Positions 31,920 to 45,325 of a DNA stretch of 64,000 nucleotides are shown piece by piece. This DNA comes from Pseudophaeomoniella oleicola (Eukaryota; Ascomycota; Eurotiomycetes; Phaeomoniellales; Phaeomoniellaceae): NCBI GenBank assembly GCA_003868215.1, contig QWDQ01000013.1, positions 248,001 through 312,000 on the forward strand, read 5' to 3'. The translations under genes were made by a program, and so were the position numbers. Below the pieces are notes generated by a model. The model ran no database searches. It saw nothing but the letters and a program-made list of their open reading frames with translations, and was not told the DNA's origin. How positions within the stretch are numbered: position 1 is the first letter of the stretch; each line of letters starts with the position of its first letter.

Positions 31920-34900
31920 TCAGTGTGAAGTGTCGTAAAATACATCGTCAATCGTAGGCTGTTGACCGAAAACCGAATCCCAAGCCTCCCAATCGAAGAC
32001 TGCATCCATCGAAATGTCATCCGGCTGGACCCCATGCTCACGCCCAACGTTGGACACACTCGTCGCATCTGTGCCGCAGCAGCTTCGTGACGGGGATGTT
32101 GTCTCCACTGCAGAGCCCAGATCAGATTGAGAAGTTGCTGATGAGATTGCCCACGTATTTCCAGCCCCCATGACTGCAGTGGCTTGCGGTAGTGTAGAAT
32201 CATTGCCACGTTGTGCCTTACTGGACGAGGAACCGTTGAATTGGCTATACGGCGCCACAAGGCCATAGTGTCCACCCATCCTGCCTTCCTCATTTGGATC
32301 CTGCACCCGTCGCTTTTTGATGCTTTCTTCACTCTCTCCGTCGATGCGATCTATCATATGTCGCATAGCCTGGACCGTCTTGTCTGCATTCTCCTCGGCA
32401 TCTGATCCTGTTCCCTTTCGAGTTGGTAGGTTTATAGATCCTTCTCTGAAGTTTTGTAGGATTCTTTCGGATTCTGATGGTGGTTGACCGATACCGGCAG
32501 CAATTTGCATATCCTCTGTAGTCCAGAGAACTTTAGGTTCCAAGCCGGCTTTCCTCCACGCTTGAGTTCGAAGGCGCCGAAGCATCTCCCACGCGTCAGT
32601 ACCGCCTTCCCTGAAAGGCCTCAGGACACTCTGTCCGTCCTCACCACCGATGATCCCACTCTCTGGGTTAGATAAGGCATATACCTGATCAATGAAGGCC
32701 CTTGAATTCAACGCCTCTACGCTCTGTGGTCTTTCATATAGATCAACCAATAGAATTATTGCGGAATGCATCGGCTGGTGACAGCCGGGCCAACTCCATC
32801 TAAAAGGCTGAAAAGATGCGTCTGAAGCCAACGAAATAAATTTTCGCATATACCCATGGCAATGAAGCAGTGCACATTGGCGCCCTGATCTCCATAGCTT
32901 CGAGTGACTCTGCTTTAAGAAAGGTGCATACGAAAAGCAATGCGCCTGTGAATGTCAGATATGATTCGAGACGTGCGCAATATATCTTACTCGGTCAATG
33001 AGCATAGAAAGCATTATCCTAGCCCAGTCATGGAAGCTTGCCATTGTCTTCCAGAGGTACTGACTTGAACTCGGAGAGGTCTCCCCTTCTTGCAACCCCT
33101 ATTTCATCTTAGTAAGCGCATGTGAAGGAGCAATGCTAGATTAGGGAGTACCATGAAAAGCGCAAATTCCTCAAATGTAGGTGGCATAGCCATCGTCTCG
33201 TCATAATCATCCTCTGGCGGGCTATGATTGGCCTTGGGCACGAACCCATTCTCCGGAAGACCTTTGGTCGGGATTCTCTGCACCGCCTCATTAAGCTCAT
33301 CCTCAAGACTTTGAAGTACTATACGGGTTCTCTGCATCTCTTCGCGGGAGATCGTTGACACGCCAAGTTGAACCTAAATAATCAGCATCATAAGATCTTA
33401 TTGTGAGGATTGATTCTACCTTTAGCACTTGGCGTATCTGAACTGCTTTAGATTAGCAAAGGGTAATAGAGAGTCTGTGAGTATGATGCATACCTCCATA
33501 TCTATATCTCGATCGGGCTACGACGTAGCGCACATCGATCATGGATCGGAGACACCTATCCCTGGGATCATCTATGGGATCTGGGGATCTTCGGCCTGCC
33601 TCGACCTCGACCATGTAGTCTTCCCCTTTTGCAGATCGGAGATGGCTGTCCTTCAATTCACTGATAGGTCTCACATCCCAATATTGGTCGTCACCAATCA
33701 TGGGTGGAAGTCCACTCGCAATTGAGACAATTAGGTCTGCGTGTAGTATATGCCACCATAGCCGCCGGCGCAACTCAGCCTGTAACTGTCAGTCCTGGTC
33801 ATCACATGTTGATGAAGTCTTACCTCCCACATTGGCAAACCGAACAATTTCGGATCTCGATGGAGACCTAAGGTCTGGGCAACGCGAATTGCGAGGCCAA
33901 CGTATGAGCTAGTTGTCAGCGGCTCTTCTTCTTTCAATGGAAGGCCGTGTATTATGAGGTAAGCAGCAAGAGCAGGCAAACTTGGTTTTCTGGGAAAATT
34001 GAGCCGAGCGAGCGATTTTACAACCTCATCATGGTAGATCTTCGAGAGCGCTGCTCGGCTGATACCGAACTGCTTTCGCAGAGCACCCACCGGTATGCTC
34101 AAGGATCCGGCGTACCAGATTGCGCAGAGCATTGGTATGAACGATGGATCGGGAAACGACAATGCGATACTCTCTTTGTGGTCAAACCAATCCCAGAAAC
34201 GCTCGTATTTTTCCAGCGTCACAGGAGGATAGTCAATGGGGATGATACTATGGACGGCAGAATACCAGGCCCTGAAGAGAATGTGAGACTGGTGCTTGGT
34301 CGGCATCATAGAAAAAAAGCTATTATGTAAATCGAGATGTTCGACGGCATCTGGTGGGCAATTGCGAAAGAAGACGATTTTATCGCTGGCCAGATGTTGA
34401 CAAGAAATACAATCTTCCGAAGGCAGGACATTGGAGGGCGTGATTTGAGGAATTCCATCATTAAAGTTGTCGGGGTTTGCACCCGTGCCAACTCCCTCCG
34501 ACAGAAGCTCTTCTTCGTGCCGTTCGTCATCTTCTTGACACTGCACTTGCTGACACTTTGAGTTGAAAGTGCTAGTTGCTGAGACATATTTGTCTCTCAG
34601 CAGCTGGTTCAATTCTCCCAGCTCCTCTGCCACGTATCTTAAAAGCTTCAGCGCAGACCTCTCTAGCACAGGGTGTAACTTACGCAAAGAAGGGAGTACC
34701 CCCAAGACGTCTCTTGTCCCTCTCCTCAAGGCTCAGAGCGTCCATCTTGAGCGCCGCAATATCTTCCCCGGGTTGCGCTGGGGACGCCGATCCGTTGAGA
34801 CTCCTAGTCTTTTCTCCCTGCATGGCGAGGACATGCTCCAGAACCTCTCCCGAAACGGACGGGTGTTCCTGACGAAGAGCTTCTACCAGCGCCGCAAGCC

Positions 34901-35364
34901 GATCTATACGTGACCCCACAGAGATAGGAAGGGTACCCGTTTGTGTTACATTGAGGTTTTCTGTTGTTACAGCATCAGGCGAATGACTGTTTGCCATGGC
35001 CGCAAACTCCCTTCGTCGCTTCGTACCGGATTTCGCGTCCGTCGTCCCGACCTCGCTAGGCGTGAACTCGGATTCTGGACGTGCAGCCACATCGTAAGTA
35101 CACGCTTCGCCGCTTTTCAAACAATTGTTACATCTTGGATGAACCTATAATCGTGAGCGTCGATCTCAACATCACATATTCGCTGCTGACTTTATCGCAT
35201 TTGACTTTGCGCTTCCTGCATTCATGACAAGAATAACTTATACGTGAACGTGTGATCTTTTTCTTGTCACCTTTCCCTTCTGAAAGTTGCGCCGTGGCCA
35301 AGTCTGGCTCATGAGTATCGTTTGCGCCGGCGAGACTGGAATTGGCCTGAGAATGCCAATCCAT
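31920..35364 (-). CDS. Zn2Cys6 transcription factor with fungal-specific TF domain
   Basis: A nuclear DNA-binding regulator of about 1038 aa. Exons are 35364..35191, 35144..34684, 34637..33824, 33779..33494, 33445..33420, 33373..33152, 33098..32991 and 32945..31920. Every junction is GT..AG and in frame. The first splice completes the binuclear cluster with Cys 46, 49, 56, 63, 66 and 73 (SCHECRKRKVKCDK then VHPRCNNC). A coiled region follows (SRIDRLAALVEALRQEH). The fungal-specific domain occupies about 340-560 (AWYSAVHSIIPIDYP, SYVGLAIRVAQTLGLHRDP, ELRRRLWWHILHADLIVS). Further on come WRSGRQCALLHCHGY and SWPGCHQPMHSAIILLVDLYERP. The end is acidic and aromatic (FDWEAWDSVFGQ), a likely activation segment. 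Exon 5 is only 26 nt. Intron 1 has the weak donor GTCAGC. Target genes are unknown; the transporter downstream is a candidate. Confidence 0.9.
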
Positions 35365-36656
35365 GCTTAGTATTCCTGGCTGAGATATGGCAATTGAATG
35401 TGGTAGTTCGATGGGCCTTCAATGGGGTCCCATGATAAGCGGCATCACCAGATAGTCGTTCTCGAGTGCCTTCGTTGTGGTTTACTAATGTCGCAACGCC
35501 CTATAGCCGCATATAGCCCTGACAAAGCGTGGGTTAGGACGTCCCGCCCGCCCAAAGGCATTAAAGTAAGCCTTTTAATTAGTAAGCTTGCATTCCATCT
35601 GCATATCATTAACCTGTTAATTACCTGAACAGGCAAGAAGTCATTCAACATGCTATCAGACATCTACCTTTACTACCTACCTCACATGCAGCTGGACTCT
35701 AGGGATAATGACATCCTTGGGGAAATAGCTTGAGTCATTGAGGCATTTGCGGACCACTTACAGCTTTACGCTTGTAGGGTCTCAAGAGAGGCGTAACTGT
35801 ACTGTTAGAACAGCTTCGTTCTAACAAGACACGGCCTCGAGTACACTAAAAAGAATGAAGGCAAACATATACTGTCCTATGGCTATTTTGTTATCTACAC
35901 AATGACTGACACACATTGAAGTGAACTCACTCTTCGACGTGTCACGTGAGATTGACAGACCTGAATCGACGGATGTCCTAATTACTGATTGAAAAAGGTA
36001 ACATCCCAGGATGCTCATGACCCTGCATCAAGGGACCGCTATGCCGGTTATGCAGATCTCCCCAAAAGTCAGCCATATCTAGCTCCATTCGATTTTCATC
36101 CATAGACGGCCAAGGTACTTTTGACACTTTGATGACACTGAATGTGAAGCTGATTGATTAATTATACCAAATCATTACATCTAGCCAGCGACAAATTGCA
36201 AGGTGCTACAGTAGAGGACAGGGAACCGTGGCCCAGAACAAATAATGAAGCAAGATCTTTGAATACAGAGATCTAGGCCCAATCTGCTTGATAGCAAACC
36301 TGACCTTCCCAATGTTGCCATTCACCGTAGCTCTATGCCCTTCTTGAATTATCCATATCAAATAGCTTGTCAGAGCAATGTAAATCAGAAGCCATTCGGT
36401 ACTTCTTCCCATAAGGAGTTGAATGGCTCCATGGCCTGCAAAAAGTGCAGCCATCTGCCCGCAATTACTTTTACAAAACGCCATATTATCTGTAGCCATG
36501 CCCCGGCTAAGTCGTAGCTTTTTGAGGTCCCAATGCCAATCGCTGAAAACGCTGTTCAATAATGCCACAATCTAATAGAAGCAGGTGTATGTTGATGCAT
36601 GATGGCGTAACTTGATCGTGAAAAATCCGGTTGACGGAAGATGAGAAGGAAGATTC
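35365..36656. other. intergenic
   Basis: Promoter of the transcription factor and 3' region of the Ups2-like gene. A hydrophobic minus-strand frame at 36206-36499 (97 aa from its first ATG) is a weak candidate only. Nothing else was seen. Confidence 0.45.
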
Positions 36657-37232
36657 TCATGCCACAGCGTATTGCAGCTGCTCCCGTTGGCGCTCCTCGC
36701 CAAAGACCTTTCGGCTCATGGCAAGCACCGCCTCGAAACCTTCTCGTCCCTTTGCCGCGTTCTGTTCGAACCTCTCCACACTAGCCTGCTCAACTTTGTT
36801 TTTGATCTTTTGCCATCCACCGCACAGTGCCGTGATCTTGGCATCTTGCACGAAGTCTGTCTTTGCCTGAGGGTACTGAGTCGATGGCCGGTAGACGACT
36901 GTCTCCCTGACACTCAAGACGTTACTCCAGGTGAGATTCGTTGAGCACATGGTGACTTTCTTGCTGGCAGGATCCACATAGCTGACTTCGTATACATGGC
37001 TAGTCGAGCTACCACCGAAAAGCGAGTTGACCCATGCAGGACATGCTTGCTCGCATGTGATCAAGCGTTCGGTGCGTAGAATGCCTGTCGCAGGATCGAC
37101 AAACCGCGATAAAGTATCCACCCCTGTCACATGAGTTGATTTGTCGTTCCATGGGCAGTATTTCCTCCAATTCGCCGTTGATACCTCGTCCCAGGAGTAG
37201 TCGAAGTGACTACTGGCGGAGAAGACCTTCAT
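36657..37232 (-). CDS. PRELI/MSF1 domain protein, Ups2-like
   Basis: A lipid-transfer protein of the mitochondrial intermembrane space family; Ups2 with Mdm35 moves phosphatidylserine to the inner membrane for phosphatidylethanolamine synthesis. A single exon gives 191 aa. It starts MKVFSASSHFDYSWDEVSTANWRK-like, matching yeast Ups2 (MKLFQNSYDFNYPWDQVTAANW) rather than Ups1. Further matches are THVTGVDTLSR, RTERLITCEQACPAW and ERFEQNAAKGREGFEAVL. It lacks the extra C-terminal helix found in yeast Ups2, so it is close to the minimal PRELI domain. The start is the first ATG. It is divergent from the F-box gene. With ECT1 and the aminophospholipid route in mind it belongs to phosphatidylethanolamine supply, but the genes are unlinked. 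Confidence 0.9.
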   Translation of the reverse strand: MKVFSASSHFDYSWDEVSTANWRKYCPWNDKSTHVTGVDTLSRFVDPATGILRTERLITCEQACPAWVNSLFGGSSTSHVYEVSYVDPASKKVTMCSTNLTWSNVLSVRETVVYRPSTQYPQAKTDFVQDAKITALCGGWQKIKNKVEQASVERFEQNAAKGREGFEAVLAMSRKVFGEERQREQLQYAVA

Positions 37233-38225
37233 GATGACAGCAGGATTGAAACACAGGAAGGAATTGTCGATCGAAGAGGAAATTAATTGAGGACGAGCGG
37301 ATTCTTGGACCAGTCAAAAAGGTCGCAGCTGAGTACTATCGCGTTCGTGCAACTCTTTGCGCGTCTAAGAGAGAGCGTGTCTATGATACGGTGTTGTCGT
37401 AGATAGAATGCATTAATATCGTCGGCGCTGAAAGAAGGAAATCAAATACGACGCAGATGCGGATAGTAAGGAGGAAAGAGGTCGTGTGAGGTTGTGGAGC
37501 CGAAATCAAAAGAATAGTGAAGTCTCTAATTATATGTACATAGTAAGAAGCGGCGAGACCTTTTTTTTCTCTCTCTCTCGCCTCTCGCCTTCTCGATCGG
37601 GTCTACGGGTTCAGTAGCATCGGATCTTTTTCGCTTTTGTTTCCATCCGTGCGACTTTTCCCGACTTTTGAAAGGCAATGATTGGATGATTGGATGTTAT
37701 TGGATCTTTTGGTGGCAGAATGAGATCGAACTGGTCACCGTAGTCTCAATAGCCAAGATCAACGGCACATGATAAGCCACGAAGCGTCATATTGTATCAT
37801 AGTACGTAGTAGTCCGTAGTGGTAGTCCGTACTCCCTCCAAATCCTGCTTATCTACTAGCTAGTACTACGTACTACGTAGTAGACTGTGTCAGTGTCTGA
37901 GCTCACCAGTCACGTCGCCTTCTACCGTCGAGTGTATTCTTGTGGTATGCTACCTTTCCTAATGGCGGTAGTGCTGGAGAGTGCACTGTCCTACCAGCTT
38001 TTTTTCGTCCCCTAAACGTTCTCGACCGTTCTAGCAGATCTCTTGATCAGGGTAACCTAACCTTGACGTGCTTACGTTAGAGGGCATGAACCAATGAAAC
38101 ATTGACCGTCTCGCCGTTAAGAGCTTGAACAAGTCATATACTCTGCAACGCCTTGATCTGCTTAGACTTCGATAGCGAACCTGTCAATTGTCAACCCTGC
38201 AGGCTCCCCGTTTCTGCACTGGGAA
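37233..38225. other. divergent promoter interval with palindromes
   Basis: About 1 kb shared by the Ups2-like gene and the F-box gene. It has a T/CT-rich tract near 37560-37590 and a cluster of TACGTAGTAG and TACTACGTAGTA palindromes at 37800-37885. No gene was seen. Confidence 0.55.
37871..37882. repeat. palindrome TACTACGTAGTA
   Basis: A perfect 12-bp palindrome, preceded by GTACTACG and related GTACGTAGTAGT strings from 37802. The same 12-mer occurs near 11.4 kb and 58.1 kb. Confidence 0.9.
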
Positions 38226-39612
38226 ATGGCACGTTTGACCGACCTACCGGTTGAGATTCTCCAGCAGATCATCAGCACCCATGAGAATATACTGGATCAT
38301 GATGACCTGCTCAATGTTGCACTCGTCTCACGGAGGCTTGTATGGGTTGCCCAAAAGGAGCTTTTCAGGGATGTTACAATCCGTTCCGATGCACAGCCCA
38401 GCCGAGCCAAGTTTGATCGTTTTAAGTCCCTAGTCCAGTCATCTCCTATCGTTGCTTCGTATGTCGAGAACATCTGTCTAGTCTGGTTTAGAGATCGATT
38501 GGAAATATCTAGCATTCTAGATGACCTGTTCAGCTTTCTCCCAGCTCTTAGAGCTTTAGTGATCAACACGGACGGCCCAGAACAATCCAAAATACTCGAT
38601 TTCTCATTTCTCGGTATCAACCCCATGCCCAATCTGAAAGAGGTCTCTTTGGAAGGTGCGAGAATGCCCTTTGCTGCAGCACTCAGTCTGGCAAGCAAGC
38701 CGGGGCTCGTAGCACTGAAATTGGGCAGATGTGAAGAATTTGAAGCCGGAAGGGACAGTGGTAGAACCCAGCTGGTCAGTCCGTCGTTAAGGGCACTTGA
38801 CACCACGGAGTCTGTCTTGTTGGATATCGAATTTGAGCAACTATTCGCTTTGTGCCCGATGCTGTCAACGTTGATATGTAACCTCCCAAGGTGCCTCCAG
38901 GTTGAAGGTGATCAGCCGTTGTCGTGGCAGCATCGAGCAATGGTACCAGCATCTCGACATCGCCTTGCACACTGTTTACGACCACTATCTATGTCTTTGA
39001 CCAGCCTTACAGTTTACACAGCAAGCGAAGATGCGGGTGAAGCAACGGCACCCGATTTGACATCGCTGGTGTCCCTACGATCCTTGGACATCGATGCTGG
39101 TTGCCTATGGCCGAACTACGTTGACGTCTTTCGGGAGGAACGCCGAAATTTGGCTGCTCGGTTACCATCATCTTTGGAATATCTGAATGTAAGTGCTTAT
39201 GTCTCAATCTTGCTGACCTTACCTCTGACATGCACAGATCACCTTTGAAAGAGGCAAAAGCACAGAAGGGATATTCTATGCCTCCGCGCTGGTTGACACT
39301 CTCACCCGGCACTCCTTGATGAAAGAAGCGACAGAACCCGATCGAATTGAATGGGTTTACAACCTTGCAAGAAGCAAGCAAGACTATCTCCCCGCTCTGA
39401 AGAAGATCCGCCTGGTGGAGACGTTCACATTCGTAGTTGTGAATCCTCAGCATGACGTTGATGCCGACGGAGGTATATATATAGGCATAGAAACTATTAG
39501 ATGGTATCCACCTCGGAGTCTCGAAAAGCTATGTCAGGAAGGGTGTATCGAACTGGAAGTCACTCTCAGAATGCGGAAGCCGTCACTACTCATGATTGAG
39601 GGACCACCCTGA
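38226..39612 (+). CDS. F-box protein
   Basis: Likely substrate adaptor of an SCF ubiquitin ligase. Exons 38226..39188 and 39238..39612, joined across a 49-nt intron (GTAAGT..CACAG), give 445 aa. Residues 4-50 form an F-box (LTDLPVEILQQIIS, LLNVALVSRRLVWVAQKELF). The rest has leucine-rich, LRR-like helices and strands (MPNLKEVSLEGARM, PSLRALDTTES, SLVSLRSLDIDAG). No ortholog can be named; F-box proteins of this plan are numerous and fast-evolving in filamentous fungi. The start is the first ATG, directly ahead of the F-box. Confidence 0.85.
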
Positions 39613-40214
39613 GGGACTCTGTCCGAGCAACTGGTCAGGTCGACCTGATCATTCGAGCACAGACTCGGTTGTATTGATCACCCCGTACCTTAGTGCTCCA
39701 CGACTCCAGACATATAACGAACTCGGAGCCACCAATCTCCATGACGCCACTCAGTTATAAATTCTAGATTAGTTTGAAGTTGCACTCTCACACCACACCC
39801 GGCGCGGGCCCTGTCGCCATGGAGTTACCGAGATTTATCAGCAACTCAGCCTGCTCGACTGAACAACATTCATCGTCTTAGATCCAATGATACCATATTC
39901 ACCATCTTTACGAGGCATTTCCAAAAATTTCGAGCCAACATCTACCAACACAGTCAAACAGCCCGATGTATTGTCGTGGACCAGCACAGGAGCCGTTGGG
40001 GGCAGTCCCTCTCTCCCAGATTGGCATCAACCACATCTTCTCCCTCCCATCTTCCATCTCACAGCTCCCTATCAACAGCATGCAGATTTTTTGTTCTCAT
40101 CTCTCCTATGATTTCGAAGAAAACACCACCACATGTGACCTGCCGGGGTCCACGGGCTCCCATGTCGTTACCTGCAAAACAACATAATAATTACCCATCC
40201 ATCCATCCCATCCG

Positions 40215-40241
40215 TTCACTTCACTTCACTTCACTTCACTT
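40215..40241. repeat. (TTCAC)n minisatellite
   Basis: Five tandem TTCAC units in the region after the F-box gene. Confidence 0.9.
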
Positions 40242-40430
40242 CCATTTTTGACCATCAACCACCTTTTTTTCTTCCCCCTCTGGTCTCACTGCATCCCTAC
40301 TACCCCTTTCATATCCATGTATGATTAATACACGCATACAACAAGAGCGTCTCTTCGATCTTTCACCACCCTTCATTCACCCTTCACCTATATAATCCCC
40401 TCAATGATACATATAATACGAATGAGTGGT

Positions 40431-40432
40431 GA

Positions 40433-40466
<34 letters not shown>
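40431..40466. repeat. (GAT)n microsatellite
   Basis: About eleven GAT units, followed after 20 nt by GA-rich and (AT)n runs to about 40504. Confidence 0.9.
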
Positions 40467-40579
40467 CTACGAAGAGAGAGAAAGAGAAAGATATATATAT
40501 ATACATTCATTATGTCTTCCCCCTCCCCTTCCTCACCCAAAAGAAACCCCCACCCCTTTTTTAGGCGTTTTCAATGAGC

Positions 40580-40694
40580 GACAGACAGACAGACAGACAG
40601 GGTTATTATCCCCGACCAACTTATTATATATCTCGATAATTTCCGAATACTAAAAACGGCCGAATAGATGGCAACAGTGTGTGTGTGTGTGTGT
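40580..40694. repeat. (GACA)n and (GT)n microsatellites
   Basis: A GACA tetranucleotide run at 40580-40600 and a GT dinucleotide run at 40677-40694. Confidence 0.85.
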
Positions 40695-43600
40695 GGCAAG
40701 GTACCATCGGGTTTTCTGGGTTACAAAGTTATGTAGGTAGGTACATACCTAGACAAGAAAACAAATACAGAGCTATATCTCTCCAATCGGATATACGTCT
40801 ACAAAATTTCTCCCCTGTCTCAATGGTGACCAACGTACCTGTCAAGCTTTCGCTGTTGTTGTTCAAGGTTACATACCTAGGTACATACCAACATCGGGAA
40901 GGTTGTGATTAGCAGATGTCAAGTTTAGGTGTCAGAATTGGGGAAATACCAGGCTCAATGAAATTACACCTGACATCGAATTCGACCTACTTACTACCTA
41001 TCCAATGAGAGAAGACGAGGGTTTCGAGGGCTGACGGATATTCAATTCCAGACCATGGGGAATTCGATCAATAGGTCCAGGGAAGAAGGAAACGCGATAG
41101 CTCTGGCTGACCCGGCCTGGATTAGGCAATGTGTATAAAAGGAGGGCGGTTTTTTTTTTCTCGTGGATGGATCGAGTTGCCAAGGGGTGATGGTCCTTCG
41201 GTGTTGGATATAAGCATTCTTCTAATACGGCGCATGATGCTGTCACCTTCTTGGACAACAGAGACCACAAAGATGATCGGGGAGCCTTGGAAGTCGTTAC
41301 CGCAACACTATCATGGTGTCGAGTGTGGTATTTTAGAACACCAGATCACCCAGGAGTCGTTTCAATCCTAGGTTGGTAGAGCTATTCTCCTCTTTTGCAT
41401 GCGTGGATGATGCTTCAGGGGGGCTTTCATGCTGTCTTTGTATAACTTCTGGCTGGACCTCAATGGCTCAGACACTCCATCGGGCGAGGGGTTCTTTGCT
41501 TTTTAAGAAATATCGTGAACGAACAGTTTCAAAAACTTTCATGTGGGTAGCGGACACCGGTGGATGCCCTTTCAGGATTGAGGCAATCACTGGTTGGTCC
41601 GCTTACTGCTATCGTCTGTCTATCCTTGGCGACTTAGTTCCGGCTATTCGGCAAGAGATATTTCATAGGATTCCCATGTGCTCGGGAAAGCCAAGATCCC
41701 AGAACTTGAAAGGGCTATATCAGAAAGACGTGCTGTGCATGGATGGATAAGCTGCGTCAGCTCGTCCCGGAAATCGGGTTGCAGTCGGCATGGTGCTCGG
41801 GTGACCGGTTACTGTACACGAGCCAGGGTTCCGGCTGTTGCAATACTAAAATTGGTAGTGGTAGAATTCATAGGCGGCGCTTCCTAGCGTAATACAAGCA
41901 TGGGACCAGGGTACTAATATGTGGCGATGTGTCCATCTCCAATAGGCTTTCCGTGCTGTGACCGAATATCCATTGTCAGTAGGAAGACCATCAACTGCTG
42001 AATGGCTGCAAAGCATAACGCTCTTGAAGATGTCGGCTCATAATACCGTCGGCTCTTGTGGCGTTGAACGAATACCACTGAAATCTACCTCCAGGGGGGC
42101 TTTCTCGGCTGCATCTTCTGCGTCAGGCTCAGATTGAGTTCAGGGATCCGAGATAGCCGATTGCTAAAATGACGTGCCCTGCTGCATCGTCCGCCAACCT
42201 GACGGATGTACCATACATCAGGAACAAGTTGTTCCGAAATAGAGACCCAATTGCTGCGGGACCATCGTGGAAGCAATATCATACGTTGAAGCCCTTTGGT
42301 GGATAGCGATTTGTATCTCTCTGAACCATAGCTCTAGTATGCTATGCGGTTCCAGTATCCGGTGCATCCACTTCGTTTGCAAGCCTCTGCGATTCTTGCG
42401 TACATTGCGTGCCATATTTGTCTCTCCCTCGATGTATGAGATGGTGTCAGACACTTCTGAATGCTTCTGAGATGATCAAGCTCAACCGCCATTACCGGAA
42501 AACGGCAGGATCCGTGCGACAAACAAGAGGGTTTTTTTCTTTCGACATCAACGATTGTTCGCTTGGCTTCCTCCTGCAGCTCTAAGAGACACCTCTCGTG
42601 TCAAGGATGTTGTCATGAATCCATCCATCTTGGCTACGCATTCGACGGTTCAAGGAATGTTCATGGTCTCCACCTCCTCATGTGGCACGGATGCAAGGTC
42701 CAGTTGAAGCAAGGGTGTGGTCTGGCGGTATTTCCTGATCAGGACCACTTCTTTTGGGTATGCTTCACCACAATGGAGAAGCTTATTTGATGTATCGTAA
42801 TTGATCGATGGGACTGACGATGCGTTCGATGCTGGAAAAGTAAGGGTACATAAGGCTGCAAGGAACGATTAGGAAGGAGGTTTCAGACATAGAATGTACA
42901 CAAGGTAGGCATTCGTTGTGGTCCGTCACTCACTTTGTGATGTCGTAGCATGAAAGACGCGATGAACTATGGCTTTCAAAGAAAAGTCCACAGATGTGAT
43001 ATTGTATTCCCCAGAATCTCTAAACGCCTGGGGCCCAGGGTGTTCTGTTTTGCATGTTCGGCGTCATCAGCCACTTATAGCCTCGAGGCTGCACACGACT
43101 GGGCATGCACCTAGATGCAGAAGCGCCACAAATGCATTGATGTGTCAGCTGTCAGAGCGGTTGAAATCCACCATGGCAGCAGGTGGGCAGCGATGGCTCT
43201 GTCCTCCAGAAAAGGCGACTTTTAATTAATTAGATATCAAGAAATAGTCATTCAGAAGATGAAGATGTATGTACATGTGTAGAAGCTGCTCTTGGTCATG
43301 CGGAGCACAATGACTTTTCCAGCCAAAGTCTGCCGAATAGGGAAGAGCAGATTACGGTGCCCTCTCCACCGAACTGGGCTTGGGTTTTGCTAAGGCAGGC
43401 TCTGTGAGGACAAATCAGGTTTTGTAATAGTCGTCGGATATTCGCTCCATGCTGTCGGGCAGTAAAAGAGTCTGTATGGGATGGCTCCTACATATTAGAT
43501 CTGCCAATTGAAGGGGTTGGGTTGCCCATCGGACTCATATTGCAATTCGCGAGAAGGAGTGCAGTAGATAGATGTATATCCCAGATGACACAATCCGAGA

Positions 43601-45325
43601 ACATGGCTTAGCTGTAGCTACATAAGTAATTACTGCTGGGCGAAATGTTGCATGAGGTAAGATACATACCACGTCTAGATAGATACCTTGAGCACTCGTG
43701 TCTTTCACCTAGTTTGTCGAGTCATGCAAGACAATGAGCTCTTCCCGGTGAAGGAGTGGCGCTAAGTCGTTTCGGTTGGGAAACCGAGTCTCTTGTGCAT
43801 GTGCACTGAGATAGGCAGCTCGACGTGGCAGTTACGGCTTTTGGAAATATCCTGCCTAATGGGTATGTACACTTTCCGGCAAAAAAGGGGGTCGGTGACC
43901 TTGGATCGGGTATTGGAATCCCTGAATGCCTTTGGGGCTACCGCAACACAGTCCGGTCAATTCTCTTGTCCTCGGGGAGGCAAGGATGGTCGCACCGGTG
44001 GGAAAGGCAAGCTCACCATACAAGGCGCCGGCATTTCCCATCACCAAGAACATCCTTGATGACCGATGTGATTCGTCTGAAGACCCCGAAAGGATCAGGA
44101 AGGCGGGTGGGGTTAGCTTCTCACCTACCGGGGACATCGAGTTGCGCGTGAAAATATGCACCGGTGGCCCGAGGGCCGAAAGGTTTCTCTGCACATGGAC
44201 CTTGTTCACTGCTCTCCCCATTCCATCCTCTTGACGAGAGCCTACCGGTTCCGTCATGGGCCAACGCCATCAGTTTTGGCGAGCTCTGAGCGTGTGGTTG
44301 CGAGTCAGGTTGTTGACCATGGCCAGTACCCAGCGCAATCGAGTCCATGCTGTCCCGTACGCACGGATATAAAAATTCATTTTTTCATCTCCTGTATCCG
44401 TACATAATGAGAAGCAAGTGGAGCAAAATCATGAAACTTCCCTCTCGAACGGAAGAAAGATCCGATCTCCCACATTGCACGTAGTGGCGAGCTGTAATGG
44501 CGGCCATCGCTTCCCTCCTTGGTCCCAGGAGATTGCAGGGGAAAGAAGAATGTTTTACAATGGCAAAGGTTGGTAGGTTGGAATATCCGTCGGTGAGGCC
44601 GAGGAGTATACAGGTTTTGATGGGTTGGTGGAAGCTCAGGGTCAGAACAGACTGATTACTGAGAACGGTAGGCGTGTTGTCTTGGCTTCTAAGCTCTGGA
44701 CGAGTCCCAGTTGTACAATAAGCATCACCAGCACCCATGCAACATGACTCAACGTGCTAGCTACCTAGGTGGTCTACGTACTGCCGACGAACGAAGATGC
44801 TCGGATCGCTGGAAACAGTTGCATTCAGAGAATTACTAGGTATCTAGGTAGAGGAACGATACTCTGTAACTGGGCCAACGGTCAAGATGGTAATTATGGT
44901 AATTCATATTGTACAGGCTGATGACATGGCCCCAGCCTCGCCAGGTAATTTACTTAGAAGAGAGTGAGACCCCCGGAGAACCACAAATGACGGCAATACT
45001 GCGGTAAGTTACCGAAGAAACGACTAAGACCAACGAGGACTGTAGCGAGCGGATCGGGCGTGGAAACCGGTCAATGAAGAAAACCCACGCGCGAGGCAAG
45101 AAAGGCATTCCTGCACTATGATTACGACGTAGACAAGCCGTTTGAAGCCATCGACGCCTACATTTTTGATAGTTTCGAGGTTAGCTACGGTAGTCCCCCG
45201 CCTCTCTCCGTGCCTTGTCCCTGTAAGCACAGAACATGGTGTACTACGTATTGGGGTTGTCCAACGACAACCAGGGTGACCCCGTCGAGAAAACGCGACA
45301 ATGAGAATCCCAATTGGTGAGAAGT

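Noticed and set aside
36206-36568. Hydrophobic minus-strand open frame downstream of the Ups2-like gene
   Set aside because: Its first ATG is at 36499, leaving 97 aa with no family resemblance and no support from neighbours.
43793-44407. Several overlapping open frames on both strands, 80-135 codons
   Set aside because: They overlap in many phases, with no conserved motif and no clear start or intron structure; this looks like chance openness.
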